Assembly: GCA_022577435.1 (NCBI GenBank)
Contig: JAKOON010000007.1
Coordinates: forward strand, 8,067,926 to 8,131,925
DNA from: Embiotoca jacksoni
Taxonomy: Eukaryota > Chordata > Actinopteri > Embiotocidae
Direction: 5' to 3'
Length of the DNA: 64,000 bases
In this document: positions 11,836 through 24,100 of the stretch, piece by piece
How the letters are laid out: each line of letters starts with the position of its first letter
Position numbering within the stretch: position 1 is the stretch's first letter
Translations under genes and position numbers: made by a program
Notes under the pieces: generated by a model
Seen by the model: the letters and a program-made list of their open reading frames with translations, nothing else
What the model was told of the DNA's origin: nothing
The model's database searches: none

Positions 11836-14656
11836 GTAAGTGCGTGATTTTTTTTTTTTTTAATTAATTAATTTTTTTAAATTATTTTTCCCCTTCGGTG
11901 GTGTTGGCACACGTGCGGCCTAACGTGCCCATTCATTGAAACATCACGTCTGTGGAGCCGAGTGCTGTTGATTCGAGGTGTTTGTACGTCGCAGCAGAAA
12001 TGAAACGGTGGCGACCAGCACATTTAATGGAAAATCCCTAACTGTTTGAGCAGCCCCATAGCATAAGCAAAAGGACATCTCTGGTGTTGTCATTGCTCCA
12101 TCCTCATGTAACCGTCAAGTATAAGCAGATTGTGCCGTTAGATGAAAATTGATTGTCTGCATTGTCTTTTGAAAGCAGCAAATTCTTTTTTTTTTTTTTT
12201 TTTTTTTTTTTGCAAAGTCGGCTTGTTCCAAAGCAGCTGCAGGTTAACTTATATTGTTGCTTTTATTTTTTTTTTATTTTTTGTAATTTTTTATATAAAG
12301 GTTGTTTTGTCTACTTCGTAGAAGCCTTGGTTCAAACGTTATCTAGATACTCTGTTGTGATTGATGATTTAGTAGAATCAGTTTTCTTGATAGGAGTTAC
12401 TAATGCAACATTTGAAGTAACACCTGATATGTTTTCCTCTTTTGCTTTTCCTCTTTCTGTTTCTGCTTGTGTGTTCATTTGCTTTGTTAACTACATGTTG
12501 TGCTTCGTGTGTCTTATGGGGACTTAAAGGACGTTTTGGGAAACGTGATTTTGTGTTTTCTGGCCAAGCGTTGGATCTCGCATGTTTGTTTGGTAAATCG
12601 AAATAGCTTAGCTTTGGACAATGACTGTAAACGTTGGGAAGGAGCTGGCCAGGCTCTGTCAGCATATATAAAGCGTTATGTCTTGTTTGTTTTAATCTGT
12701 ACAAAAACTGATGTGTAAACCCACTTCTTCACTGTTTCAGTCTGCCACAGCATATTTCTTGTCTGGGAGCAGTAAATCCCTCAGGCTCTGCTGGTGTACT
12801 GGTAAAAAGCTGCCACACCCTTAACGTTCCCCCCAAAAAAGTAATTGTTGATATAATATTTTAGTCCGTGAACTACGATGGTGCTAGTAGACAAAGTTTA
12901 AGTTTGCCAGTTCTCTGACTGCTGGCTCGTGCCTTATACATGCGTGGAATACATCTTCTAATGTAATGCTTAGCAAGAAACTGAATATGTAATGTTTCCT
13001 AAATGACAAATAATTGTCCGAATGTTGATCTTGGACGGGTAGTAATTTGTTTCGTCCTGGCATGAGAGACAATGGAACTGAACTGACGGTGAGTATACTG
13101 CTGTGAATTTAGTCCCCTTTTTTCCAACTGAAGTATTTGTTCAATGACATTGGTCTGTCTGTTGTCGTGTCTATTTTTTGTCATTTCTAATTTCTATCAT
13201 TGTTTTTGGTTTCTTAAACTGTTGTCATAGTTTCACTGCTTTCAAACTTTGATGAAGCTTGTCACGTAGCTGTGAGCCTACGTGCACCGATAAGAAGGTT
13301 GACTTTGTGAGAACGTGCCACATTAACCAACGCAAATGATGATCTACAATAAGAATTATAAAACCACCTTAATCCACTGACATATTAGACCAGTGTCAAT
13401 GAAGATAACTTTTTAGGAGGGGATTTTGTCATGTTTGAGGTGGAATAAAAATTAAAATAACACCTATAAATAAAACTAACACGATAACAATAAAATCAGA
13501 ACAATATTTTGAATATTTATTTCTGATTATTAGGTGAAAATGTCATAATGCTGACAGACGTGTCCATCGCTGACTATACTACCAGTTGTCCAGTAGATGG
13601 CAGCTTCTATCCAAATTAGTCCACAAGCCCAGTCTTTCCATCAAACTGTAGCAGCCCGTCTGCCTGAGGACATTATTACACACTCAATAAAGCAATAGTC
13701 AGTCATTTTCTCTGCTTAATTGATCCCCCTGCTTCTCAACAATAGGCGGTGTGACATTTTTACTGCAGCAGGAACAGCAGCATGTAAGATGCGTTATTTG
13801 TAATTATCCTGGTGTGTTGTGTTCTTGCGCGAGTGGCCATCTGTAAACAGCATGCAGCGCACTTGTTGGTCAGTGGCCGGAGTCAGGGTCAGGCTCTCGG
13901 CAGTGCCTTCCCCCCGGAGCGCCGACGTGGCTGGAATGACATTGTCCTCGTATTTACCACCCGGGCTTGTGAAACACTCGTCTGGAGGTCACGGCTCACT
14001 CTTGCGCAATCCAAAACTATTTGGGGACAGATATGGAAATTGTCAAAATTGTTATTCAACACAGAGGAGGCCTGATAAGATAACGTTTCTGTTTACAAAG
14101 TGAGTGAAAGAACACGGGCTCTCACTGACACGCAAACAGAATCGCACACATGCACGTGAACAGTATTTCTATTGTCTTTCCTTAGCGGCCTACCTACGTG
14201 TGCTGCATGGGGGAAGGAGGCTATGCCAGTTCACCTGAGGCAAGAAGGAAGGTAGAAGGGAGGACAGGTGGCCCTGTTCAGCACAAACGCAGACAACCAT
14301 TTGCATTCACACAGTGACCTCGGGTTTCTAATTCAGTTCAGCTGTATGCGTTTGGATTTGGGGATAAAACAAACACACCCAGAAGACATCCACACAGACA
14401 GAGAGGCAACATGAAAACAACTGTTTAAAGAAAAATCCTGTGTGATAGTCTTCATGGCTGTTCATTCTGTTCTAAAATAGGAAATCAGAGTTCAAAAGCA
14501 TATGACGCTACTATAAAGGGATTTAAGAGAAGCAGGCAAAATGGATAAAAGTGCACAAACTCGGAAACATTTCCGTAAAGTATGTATGATGCAGTGTAGG
14601 AAACTCTCATCTACTGGAAACATGAATTCATTTTTTTCTTTTTTTTTTTCTTTCAG
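11836..14656. other. Putative 5' intron or upstream flank of the long isoform
   Basis: No coding exon is evident. The block contains a 25-base T tract at about 12187 and a CTCF-like motif at 13590-13604. It ends in a strong pyrimidine tract plus CAG at 14640-14656, which looks like a genuine 3' splice site. If the candidate exon ending at 11835 is not real, this is simply promoter-proximal flank. Confidence 0.4.
13590..13604 (+). promoter_or_regulatory. Candidate CTCF-binding motif
   Basis: CCAGTAGATGGCAGC matches the vertebrate CTCF core CCASYAGRKGGCRSY at every position. It sits 1.9 kb upstream of the long-isoform ATG and faces the gene. Together with the reverse-oriented motif at 7788 it would form the divergent arrangement often found at domain boundaries. 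Binding is inferred from the motif only. Confidence 0.5.
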
Positions 14657-15501
14657 AAATTAGCACGAGACGTGTTATCATGGCTTTGCGTGTGTTCCTG
14701 CAGCCTCCCTCACTCAGACACTCCTCGGGCTGTCAGCATGGCAGGGTGGAGCTGGCCGGGCTGCACATGTTTCAAGCATGCTCTGAGGCTTCACTCCCCC
14801 CTCCATCTAGTTCCCTCTTCTACCCCGAATGCGCCCACGTCTAGGCTGCAAAAAGAAAAAGAGGAGGGCCCAGTGCGTGTAGCCAGCGATGCTTCTTACC
14901 AATCAGAGGGGTTTCCCCACCCTCTCCGTCTCCTTCCCTCCCTCTGCTTTCGCTCCCTCCCCCTGGCTCTAGGCACGCCAACCAAAGAAAAAAAAAAAAA
15001 AAAAAAAAAAAAAGTCCAGGGAAAAAAGTGATAAGCAGCAAACAGCTTCTGGGTTTTGCTTTCAAGCGGACTCCTGCTGAATCGGTGCGAGAGTGTGTGT
15101 GTATGTGTGTGTGCGCGCGCTGCGTTCACTCTTCATCCTGCCACAGTAGCAACACATTGCCGCAGCGTCGGCCCCGAACAAAAGGCTAAACGCAGCAGAG
15201 CCGCAGGAGGGGAAACTCAGGGACAGAAGCAGGCAGAGTGGCCCAGCGTGACTGCACTTCCCAGGGAGGAACTCAACCTGCCATTTAGCCCTCCTGGCCC
15301 CGCAGTGGAGGCAGGACGGCACACAAGGCTGGTCCAGGCTGCCTGTCCGTGTGTCTGTCAGAGCTGAGGAACACACCCTGTTACTGACAGTTGGCTCTTT
15401 CACTTTGTCGACCGTTTTTACACCTCGGTCTGTGTCATCCTCTACTGAAACTCCTGCACCTGCCCTGGGCACCTTTCCTTTTCAGCCACCTGCCCTCCAA
15501 A
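14657..15501 (+). other. tsc22d3: 5' UTR / promoter-proximal region of long-isoform exon 1a
   Basis: This runs from a strong acceptor-like site (14656) to the long-isoform ATG. It is more GC- and CpG-rich than its surroundings and contains an A tract at about 14989-15013 and an alternating GT/CG stretch at 15092-15121 with Z-DNA potential. No TATA box is obvious. Either transcription starts inside this block, or the block is the 5' part of an exon spliced to something further upstream. Upstream in-frame codons are open from about 15391, but 15502 is the first ATG in that frame and matches the start expected from the family. Confidence 0.45.
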
Positions 15502-15842
15502 ATGTCAGATGATGACTGCCGCTCGCCCATCGGCCTGGACTGCTGCAGCTGCTGCCTGGACCTGGCCAATGGCTGTGATGAGTCCATAGCCAGCAGTCCG
15601 GCTCGGGGCCTCGGTTCTTCGGGGGGCCTGCTGGGAAGCCCCACCAGCCCCAGTGTGAATCACTTCCGCCAGCTCCGCAACCAGCTGATGTACCAGAACC
15701 TAAACACCGACAAGCTGAACAACATCATGAGGCAGGACTCCCTGGAGTCGGTGGTGAGGGACCCATGCTTCCTGCTCAACGAGGGGATCTGCAACAGCAA
15801 CATTGATCAGACAATGCTGTCTATATTGCTCTTCTTTCACAG
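15502..15842 (+). CDS. tsc22d3: tsc22d3 exon 1a: N-terminus of long GILZ isoform (L-GILZ)
   Basis: This exon encodes residues 1-113 of a predicted 217-residue protein and two bases of codon 114. The start MSDDDCRSPIGLDCCSCCLD closely parallels the mammalian L-GILZ N-terminus, including its Cys-rich CC-x-CCLDLA segment (residues 14-22). A Gly/Ser linker follows, then a conserved region around NLNTDKLNNIMRQDSLE (66-82) and IDQTMLSILLFFH (101-113). The exon ends CAC AG|GTAGGT, so Ser114 is completed by the first base of exon 2. The ATG at 15502 has A at -3. In the family, L-GILZ is a cytoplasmic/nuclear regulator that dimerises through the shared zipper and has been linked to Ras/ERK restraint and control of proliferation in mammals; the role here is inferred from homology. 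The Ser/Gly insert (residues 28-50) is somewhat longer than in human. Confidence 0.95.
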
Positions 15843-16235
15843 GTAGGTCTGTTGTTTGCTAATTTGATAGGTCCATGCTTATCTGACAAGCTAACAACTG
15901 AACCTAAAGGGTCTTTAATTTGAATATGAAAATCGAACTTGAACTTAATGTTAGTCTTTATCCCTCTTAAGGCACATTCAGTACAAAGTCTACCTTTTCA
16001 TTAGTGGATCTACTTGTCAAATCCAATCAGAATACAAGGAGCATGTTTTGTTTAGATGAACCAGATGGTGACTGGAAACTAATCGGGTTTCTTGGAACTC
16101 TGAAAATGCTGACATAAATGTTTAGTCAAGGATTAAGTGTAGGCTGGGATTGGATAGTCAGGTTTAATTTAGGTGCGTCTTTGTCCCTGAAAAATGTATG
16201 TGTGTGTATATATATTAAATATATATATAAATTAA

Positions 16236-16270
<35 letters not shown>

Positions 16271-18114
16271 TAGTATGTATGCACCTCTTAGTGTCTTTCT
16301 ACATCTACACGAACATGTCTTTCATGCAGCATATGTTACATAACATATTGACCATTACGAATGATATATGACGTTTTTCTTTTATGAGGTTACTCGGTTT
16401 AACCGCAATAATTTGTTAGATATACAATAACTGAGAAGGGAAAGTTTCCATAGGTTGAAAAGAGCTAAATAGCTAAGCACTGTGTGGTTAAAAAATAAAT
16501 GGCAGAGAACAGAAGTAAACAAAACCTAACCCAAAAAGAATGCCCTCCAAAAACACAAGGTTATTCTAAAACAACAGTTTTTGGTCATATTGATTCAATT
16601 AAAATGATCTTTTATTGCTTGAGGTCAATTAAATCTGGCCTTACTCCTTCACTGTCTCTGCCAAACAGCGTTTAAAAAGCAACGTTTGGCAGCTCACCTC
16701 GCAGTGTTTGTGAGGAGGAGAATGTCCAGCTACAAACTTGCTGCCAGTTGGATAGTTTGTTTGGCAGCTTCTGTCAAATGACCTCAGCCTCAAATTAACA
16801 GTTACCATCTTCGCAGTCAGCTACGGTTTGGACCGTCGCTGCACTTCTGAACCCGAACCGGCCGCACGTAATTACGTACGATCTCTTATTGGAGTCGTAA
16901 AATGTGGAATTCTTTGGGGAAATATCTGTGAACACTGAAATAACAAAAACTTGTTATCACTGTAAAAGTCAATTTTGAGTGTCATGTAACGTCAAGTTGT
17001 TGTCATCCGTGTCAGTAAAACAGAGATGTGTGTTAAAGGATCATGACGTGTGTGTTAGACTTCCATAGGACATATGATAACAGTAAATGAGGGGTCTTTT
17101 GTGTTTACGGCGCTGTACAAACAGAGTCTTGATATCAAAATTGACATTTGGCTCCAATCTTACCACCTCTTTTGTCTTCTTAAAGTAATGCAATGGTTTT
17201 TATTTCCTATAAACTCTTGATAATTCTGTTTTGAGTTTATTTATCAACTCCAGTTGTAAAATACCTAAAAAAAAAGTTCTTCTTCCTTTAACAATTTATG
17301 GTAAAGACAAATAAGACGGGAGACGAAATAATACATGCATGTGAAAGTAGTGCCTGTGAAAAAAAAGTGGGCTTTAAAGTGCATATTAAACTTTTTTTTT
17401 TTTAACATAAGTCATCCTCTGGAACGTGAATTCTTATCAAAACAAATGTAAGCAACATTAATGCATATCGGGTAAACCCGGATTCTTTCGCTATCTCTTC
17501 AGATAAAATATCTGTGATCCCAATAAAGTTTGCCTGAAATGAACGAGGCAAAGGTGACCATTATCATTAATTCAGTTATTTGCAGGTGTTATCAGTAATG
17601 TTCTCTGGCCATGGTGCACTATCAGTATTTAATCAAACTTTTCCAGAAGCCCGGCTGCCACAGAACATCCCAATAAGTTAAGTTTTAACCTGCCTTTACT
17701 TTGCTGTGTGCCATAAGTCTGCTTTTATCTGGTGCTGGGGGAATCTTGCTGCATAAGTACAGACAGTAAAGTGGAATTAAAACTATGTACTGTGGTCTGC
17801 GGCTGATGACATCGATGATTAGACCTCAGCAAGGTTTAACTCGATATTTGTAGCTTTTGGCTGTAATAGCTTATCGGTGACAAACTCTCAGGCTGTGTGA
17901 GTTTTTATGTGAATTGTTTTTAATACCCGACAGACTATTTAACAGTGCTAATTTCTCTCTCAATAACACATCAAATATAAGCTGTTTGGAGAAACTTCCA
18001 CTCTAAGTTGATTTTTCCATCTGTTAAGTTGCAGAACAGCTGTTTAAGTGCTCATTAATAGGACACTTTTTAAGGAGATATTGGGTTTGCTGTGGAGCTG
18101 CATAATTCGGTGAA

Positions 18115-18129
18115 GGAACAGCCTGTTCT
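18115..18129. promoter_or_regulatory. Glucocorticoid response element (GRE) candidate 1
   Basis: GGAACAgccTGTTCT is a palindromic steroid-receptor element with the canonical 3-base spacer. It fits RGNACAnnnTGTNCY exactly and differs from the AGAACAnnnTGTTCT palindrome only at its first base. It lies 2.3 kb inside intron 1 of tsc22d3, a gene whose mammalian orthologue is strongly induced by glucocorticoid receptor. The same motif also serves mineralocorticoid, androgen and progesterone receptors. Confidence 0.65.
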
Positions 18130-18744
18130 TGATTGTTTTACGAGCGCGAGTGTGTCATTATCACACTGATGAACAATAGTTGAAGAAACTCTGGTTTTAG
18201 GACTGCAGCTCCAGCTGGTACTCCTTTTCTAACAAACTGTTTTAATTCTGGATAATATTTTCAACTTGCATTTACACTACTGGGAAAGGTTCCGATGAGT
18301 GAGTGTTTGCTTTACCTTGAATAATGCCTGCTGGCAGGGCTCTGCTACAACTGTTATACAAGAGGTGTTTTTCTGCTTTGGAGTTCAGACTTCATCATGC
18401 ATATATGGCAGCTTAGTGCATTTCTTTCAGTAATCAGGGCATTAATACTTTCATGCTTTCACAGTTTATTATAATACTATTATTAGGAAATAACTCGGTG
18501 TTGAAATCTGAATCTTTTCTATTCAGTCATCTACACTTTAAATGAAACCTTTATATAAAATGTATATGACTTAAGGCTTGACTTGCATCTTCCTGGAGTG
18601 GAGAAAAAGGAGGCTACAATTGCCAATAATTTTGACGTTTCGGGCTGCGAGGCAGAGGCGGCTGTACCTGTGCCTTTGGCCAGTGTGACTAAGCGTCCGT
18701 CTGTTCCCGCTCAGCTGTTTGCCTGACAAACACACTCTTTAGCC

Positions 18745-18759
18745 AGAACACTTTGTACC
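18745..18759 (-). promoter_or_regulatory. Glucocorticoid response element (GRE) candidate 2
   Basis: The + strand reads AGAACActtTGTACC. Its reverse complement, GGTACAaagTGTTCT, is exactly the textbook GRE consensus GGTACAnnnTGTTCT. It sits 615 bp from candidate 1, so the two could form one compound intronic enhancer. Occupancy is inferred from sequence and from known regulation of the mammalian orthologue. Confidence 0.65.
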
Positions 18760-19982
18760 CAAACCCTCCCATTTCAAGAGGGAATCACAGACATGGATCA
18801 TGTGGCTCTCATGGATAGGCTTTCTCACAGGATTAAAACATTGATTTCAAATCTGAAGCCTCGCAGTTTTTTCATGCAGAAACACAAACGCCCTCATTCA
18901 TTCACACGTGTACTCACAGTCTAATCCTGTCAGTTGAAGCAAGAAAGCTGCCTCACCGAGATCAGGTTTGCAGAAGTACGTGCATTTTTCGCTTTGGGAA
19001 GGCCTGGCTTCTGATGAAAGCCTTGCTGAGGTTTATTCTGTGACCTCACCCTGGGTGGTCAGTCTGCCTGGCAGCTATTATTCTCATTTGCCACTTGTTA
19101 ACAGAATAAATTGTTCAGCATAGCCCAAGGAAGCATGCCAAGACATCTTTTGCACTTGTTGAATATCAGTATGAACCAGTGGCAGCGGCCAGAAAACTTG
19201 TTATGTAAATGATTCAAGGGTCACAGAAATGTGCTGAGAGGAGAATTTGAAGCCATAAGTCCTATTTGGTGTTTGAGGCCGAGCCAGAAAGGCCTAAGGG
19301 GGGGCAAGAGCTGTGATTTCCACAGGATAAAACCAGAGGAAATGTGTTGATTTACTTTGAGGCTTAGTGGGCTTCAGTTGGCTGGAATAAGAAAGGCACT
19401 TTTGCACACCTTCACCACAGGCAGTCAGTCAGTACTTAGCAGCCACTACACACCATCACATGCCAGGGTGAAGAGGCCTGAAGTGCCTGCAGGGATGACA
19501 CGAACATTTATCACAGGACTTCGGGTCTGTGAGCAGTCAGTCAGTCAGTCTGTCGATAAGCAGTCAAAACACGAAGGGGGAACAACTTCAAAACCGGTGG
19601 CAGCACAAAAGATGTCACAGAGTGTGAAAGACCTCATAAAAGAGTTTGTTTCTCTACATAAGCCACTAGTCTGACCACAGGACAGAGCTGAAGAGGAGTT
19701 TGCTCCCTCCAGACAGGATTTTTAGGCAAGATAACAACAATCTGTCTATTAAAGGTATGCAGACTTTCATGTTCCCGTCTCGAACTCATAGCAGCTGCCA
19801 GCAAGAACTTCAAATACATATTGCTGGTAAAGTGTTTAAAATGACAATAAGCTGCTAAACCAGAGTAGGCAAGAAGCTCATCCATTAGGTCAGGTCTGTT
19901 GGCTGAAAAAGAGAAAGAATTTCCCTGCGTGGTTAAAAAAAACTGTCATTTCTTTGTCCGACTAGGAGAGTTGAGGGTGAAG

Positions 19983-20021
<39 letters not shown>

Positions 20022-20671
20022 TTTGTGGTTTTTATATTAAACTGTGCAAAGAAAGGCAGAAAAAGGATTCTGACAGAAGAAACTCTGACTGAGTTTGATT
20101 TTCTGTTCTGACATGACTACTTATCCTTCTGACATTTTGCAGCCCTAGACCTCATTACTTCAAAGTTTCTCACTCTGGCCTGAGATGACCACTGCCTGCT
20201 GGCTTTGGTCCAATTGACTACTGAACATAACCTCATCCTCTTACAATGGAGTGGAGACGGGATCCAGCTGTGTCAGACACCCTGATGGGCTTTAAAGCTC
20301 CACTCTGTGATCCAAATATAAACCGCAATGTTGCTTTGCTACGAGAAACCCAAGTTTATGAAGTGACTGCCTATATTTAGTGATCCACTGAGGTGGTTAT
20401 GGAAAGTGTCTTGGCCATGTATAATCCATCCAGGAATCCATAGAAATTTACATTTTAACAAACCTTAACTTTACCAAAACCAAGGCGTGTCCCAGAAAAT
20501 ACTGGATAAGCTTCGGCAACCACGGAAAAGATTCCATCTCAGCCTGCATCAAGTCTGTTTTCTGTACATAACAGTGGAACACTTCTCTACAGTTCAATAG
20601 AATAAGAATTTAATACCATCTTAATCCTGGGTGTGCCCACAGAATGACCTGTTTTGTTAATTTCCATGCAG

Positions 20672-20935
20672 GTTATTACATTACACTTCATTTAGCTGAC
20701 GCTTTTATCCAAAGCGACTTACAACATACCGATGGTACACCATCGGGAGCAATTTTAGGGTTGAGTGTCTTGCTCAGGGACGCTTGGGCATGTGGGCGGG
20801 AGGAGCTGGGGACCGAACCACCAACCTTCCGATTAGGTTAGGTAGTTACTTTATTAATCCCCAAGGGGAAATTTTTTTAAATTTTAGTGTGCAACCCACT
20901 CTACCGACTGAGCTACAGCCTCCCTCCCAGGGCCA
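20672..20935 (-). mobile_element. tRNA-derived SINE, minus strand, interrupted by a small insertion
   Basis: Read on the minus strand, the element begins near 20935 with GGCTGTAGCTCAGTCGGTAG, a tRNA-like head with an A-box. A B-box-like GGTTCGGTCC follows. It ends near 20690 with the very common teleost 3' motif GTCGCTTTGGATAAAAGCG. About 50 bp (roughly 20835-20885) interrupt the tRNA-like head between its A and B boxes. The family belongs to widespread teleost tRNA-SINEs; I do not assign an exact name. Confidence 0.75.
20835..20886 (-). mobile_element. Short retroposon tail inserted within a SINE
   Basis: The insertion contains TTTATTAATCCCCAAGGGG, which on the minus strand is the familiar fish retroposon end CCCCTTGGGGATTAATAAA. 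It splits the tRNA-like head of the surrounding SINE, so it landed later. TTAG occurs at both edges and could be a short target duplication, but this is not certain. Confidence 0.5.
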
Positions 20936-20974
20936 CAGAGAGACTGACGGAAACAAAGACCATTCACACCTGAG

Positions 20975-21165
20975 GGCAATTTCTAGAATTAACCTGAGGT
21001 GCATGTTTTTGGATGTTGGGAGGAAGCCGGAGCACCCGGAGAGAACCCACGCAAGCACAGGGAGAACATGCAAACTCCGCACAGAAAGTCCCAGGACCGG
21101 ATTCGAACCCTGAACCTTTTTTGCTGTGAGGCGACAATGCTAACCATTGCACCACTGCGCCAGGT
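20975..21165 (-). mobile_element. Second tRNA-headed SINE-like repeat, minus strand
   Basis: On the minus strand it starts near 21162 with a tRNA-like head: TGGTGCAATGG (A-box) followed by GGTTCGAATCC, a perfect B-box. The body carries the high-copy teleost text around GAACATGCAAACTCC and the ACCCGGAGAG block. It lies directly beside the SINE at 20672-20935. The internal Pol III promoter boxes look intact. It is a repeat, not a functional tRNA gene: there is no complete cloverleaf and the sequence continues into a non-tRNA body. Confidence 0.75.
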
Positions 21166-24100
21166 CACACCTGACAATTTCTCTTTATCTGTCCGTGCAG
21201 AACTGAATACAGCGCACTTCTGCCTGCTCCGTCTTTGAGGGCTAAAGATTTGCACGGAAGGCAACACACACTTTTGGAGAACTCGCGCAGGAATCTTAAT
21301 GCACCTTGTTTCACCCCTGAGTCCGGATGTTAGATTGCCTCGCAGGCTTGATGATTTACTCATCATATCAGGCCAAGTCAAATTATATTTATATATCTCA
21401 GTATCACAAGTCACAAATTCTCCTCTCGGAGTTTTACAAAAGCATGCATCTTGTGACGTTGTGATTAAATGACATCTGCTTTCTGTCCCCGCAGTGTGTT
21501 CAGGCTTGTTCTGCAGATAACATTGTGGTGATATAGAAGCACACGGTCAGCAATGTAAAGATGCAGGATAATGAAAACAAATCACTGTTTATTCTTTATA
21601 GCTGTATATATTTGGCCCTACCTGCCACATCAATTATATATTTATATTATATAATATTTTTTTCTCCAGAGAGCAGGGTACGCTCATCACAAACAGCCCA
21701 ATTGCAGCTCCTCTGTTGAATTATCATAGCCTGTTACAAGCCGTAACAGGCATAGAGATCAATGAGAAACAAACTGCTGCACAAGTGTTGAAATTCTAAT
21801 TTCATATCTCTCCCATTCATAAACTCCTTCAAGAGAAAACACTGTAATCTAAAGTCTACATCACAATACAGGTGTGAGGTAGATGAAATGCTGTTTTCAA
21901 TGTCATGACTAACTATTCCGTTGTTGGCCACATGAAAGGCTTCTAAATGTCAAATGCGGTATTTCTGACGACAGAACTTTCTTTGAGCCGTGTTCTCATT
22001 TGCAGCAATAAAAACAGAACAAATTGCCATCTCTTGTATAAGGGGGGGGGGGGGGGGGGGGACAACAAAAGTTTGAGGAGAGTTAAAACTTCATGAACTT
22101 CAGGTGGCAGGGGATACATACGGATGTACACAACAGTGAATTACTGGCAAGAGGGCAAAGGGAAGGATGTGAGGGTGGAAGAACAGATTCATGGCCAGGC
22201 AAGTCGTAGGAACCAACCTCTGACAAACAAAGGCCACGAGGGCGAGGTCGGAGCAATGTCAGGGGAGACAGGGAGGGAGAGATAGCTATAGAGAAACAGT
22301 CAGAGGTAAGCTGTCAGACAGGAGGCTGGAGTCAAGACAAAACATAGCCCGGACTTGCTATAAATAGTGTGCTGTTGACGTTTGGTGGAACTAAGATATA
22401 GGCAGGTCTGTGCATATCTCTGGTAAAAGTCACAACATTTCTCTGGTGCTCAAGGAAGTCATTCCTTCGCAATGGGAGGAAGTAAAAAGCAGTGAAAAGT
22501 GTTTGTTTTAAGGCCATTTTCATGAGGTTCCTCAATAACGTATGCTTCGACCGCTTCTATGTCGACAGGAGACGTTCTGGAAGCCAAGGCCTGACTCACG
22601 ATATTATAAATCCACCGCCTTCTCTAACATGTCGGCATATGTTTAGTGTTTTTTGCACCGGAAATTAAACCCTGTGCTTTGATTTTATTGCTGTGGGACC
22701 ACGTTAAAGAAGGACGAACAATAATGGCTTTTTAATGGACCTCTCTTGACTTACTGCCTAGTTGTGTTGTAACTGTGTTAATAGGCTGCCCTTGGTGCTT
22801 TTGCCAGAAGGTGTATGTGAATACTCTCCAATTTGTTGACTACTGTCTGCCGTCTGTAAAGTGATGATGAAGTTGGCGACTATAGTGGCGAATGCGCACA
22901 GTTTAGCACGCAGACATTTGCCTCTCAAACACACACACAGTGCGTGCAGACAGAGATCAGTGTGTGTCAACCCAGAAATCCACAGGCACACCCTGCGCCG
23001 CAGGTTAATGCAACCGCCAGCGTAAAGCCTTTTCTTTACCAACACTGCTGTGGTTGGCTGTTCAGTTGCCCCCAGCAACATTACAAACACAACATCAGAT
23101 TGTCATTTCAGTTTCTCCACTTTCAGGGCGTTTTGTTTCGGCAAAAGTTCCTCTCCACGCACAGAACCTTCAGAAAATGACTGTGACTCAGAAAATGTTG
23201 AACTTCCCCTCCCCCAATTATAAGCATCATTTTACTATATGTGGTCATACCGCAACAGACCCCGCTACATTTATGACAAGTTACATATTGTTATGTAAAT
23301 AAATACAAGTTCAGCGACTACTACCGTATGTCCTGAACATTTAAAAAAAAATCTGCTCTCTCAAGCCGTGTTCAGACCAAACGCATGACCCGTGCGAAAC
23401 ATTGAACTGCAATGTTCCTTCGTCATGACGGACATGAGCACTGTACTCCTCATACACCGTCCTGTGCCATAAATATTTTCCAGCATATACATTTCAAGGC
23501 TGAAAAGTCATCCCCAAAATAAACCATTTACTTATTATTTCAGAAAAGTTGTGCTAAAAACTACAGCGATCTGTTTTGAGAAACGATTTGGACTTTATAT
23601 GAAGGAATCTGCGACTGTTTTTCGCAAGTTTACATTTCCAGCAGTGGCGTGTAGTTATTAACGTGGCAGAACTGATTCTTCCAAATTGCAGAGAAGAAAG
23701 GCAACTGAAACATGTTCAACAAAATATATAATGGCTACGAAATGAAAAGTTGTTAAGTCGTTCTGTGTACGGCGGCAGTCAGGATTTATTAAAAGTATTT
23801 TTCACGTTGTAGGTTAATTAGTCAATTTCTGTTCGTATACAGTATACTGGACTTCCTGTGTGAGTGGCTCCGGCCATACGAGCGTTCATGCAGGTCCTTT
23901 AACTTTTGCCAAACCCGGTGACTACCTTAGTCGTTTCAGATTTTCCACTGGACTGAAGACGTAAGACGCTCCAACAACGCAGACACACTCGCACATAAAC
24001 ACAGACCGGCAGAGTGTAGCGCACAAAGGTGACCCATAGCATTATGCTGTTGTTGACACATCGCCACAGCGGAACCCAGCTAAGCTCTTTTGTCCTGAGT

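Larger units (their letters stand above)
15843..20670. other. tsc22d3 intron 1, proximal part
   Basis: This is non-coding sequence after the exon 1a donor. It contains an (AT)n/(CA)n tract at about 16205-16271 and a (CA)n tract at 19985-20018. Two exact glucocorticoid-response-element palindromes at 18115 and 18745 are listed separately. The region around 18.6-19.1 kb looks less AT-rich and more complex than its surroundings, consistent with a conserved enhancer, but conservation cannot be assessed here. No exon is recognised. Confidence 0.7.

Noticed and set aside
20938..21165. tRNA gene suggested by A and B boxes on the minus strand
   Set aside because: The boxes belong to SINE heads that continue into repeat bodies; no complete cloverleaf with anticodon loop and acceptor stem is present.
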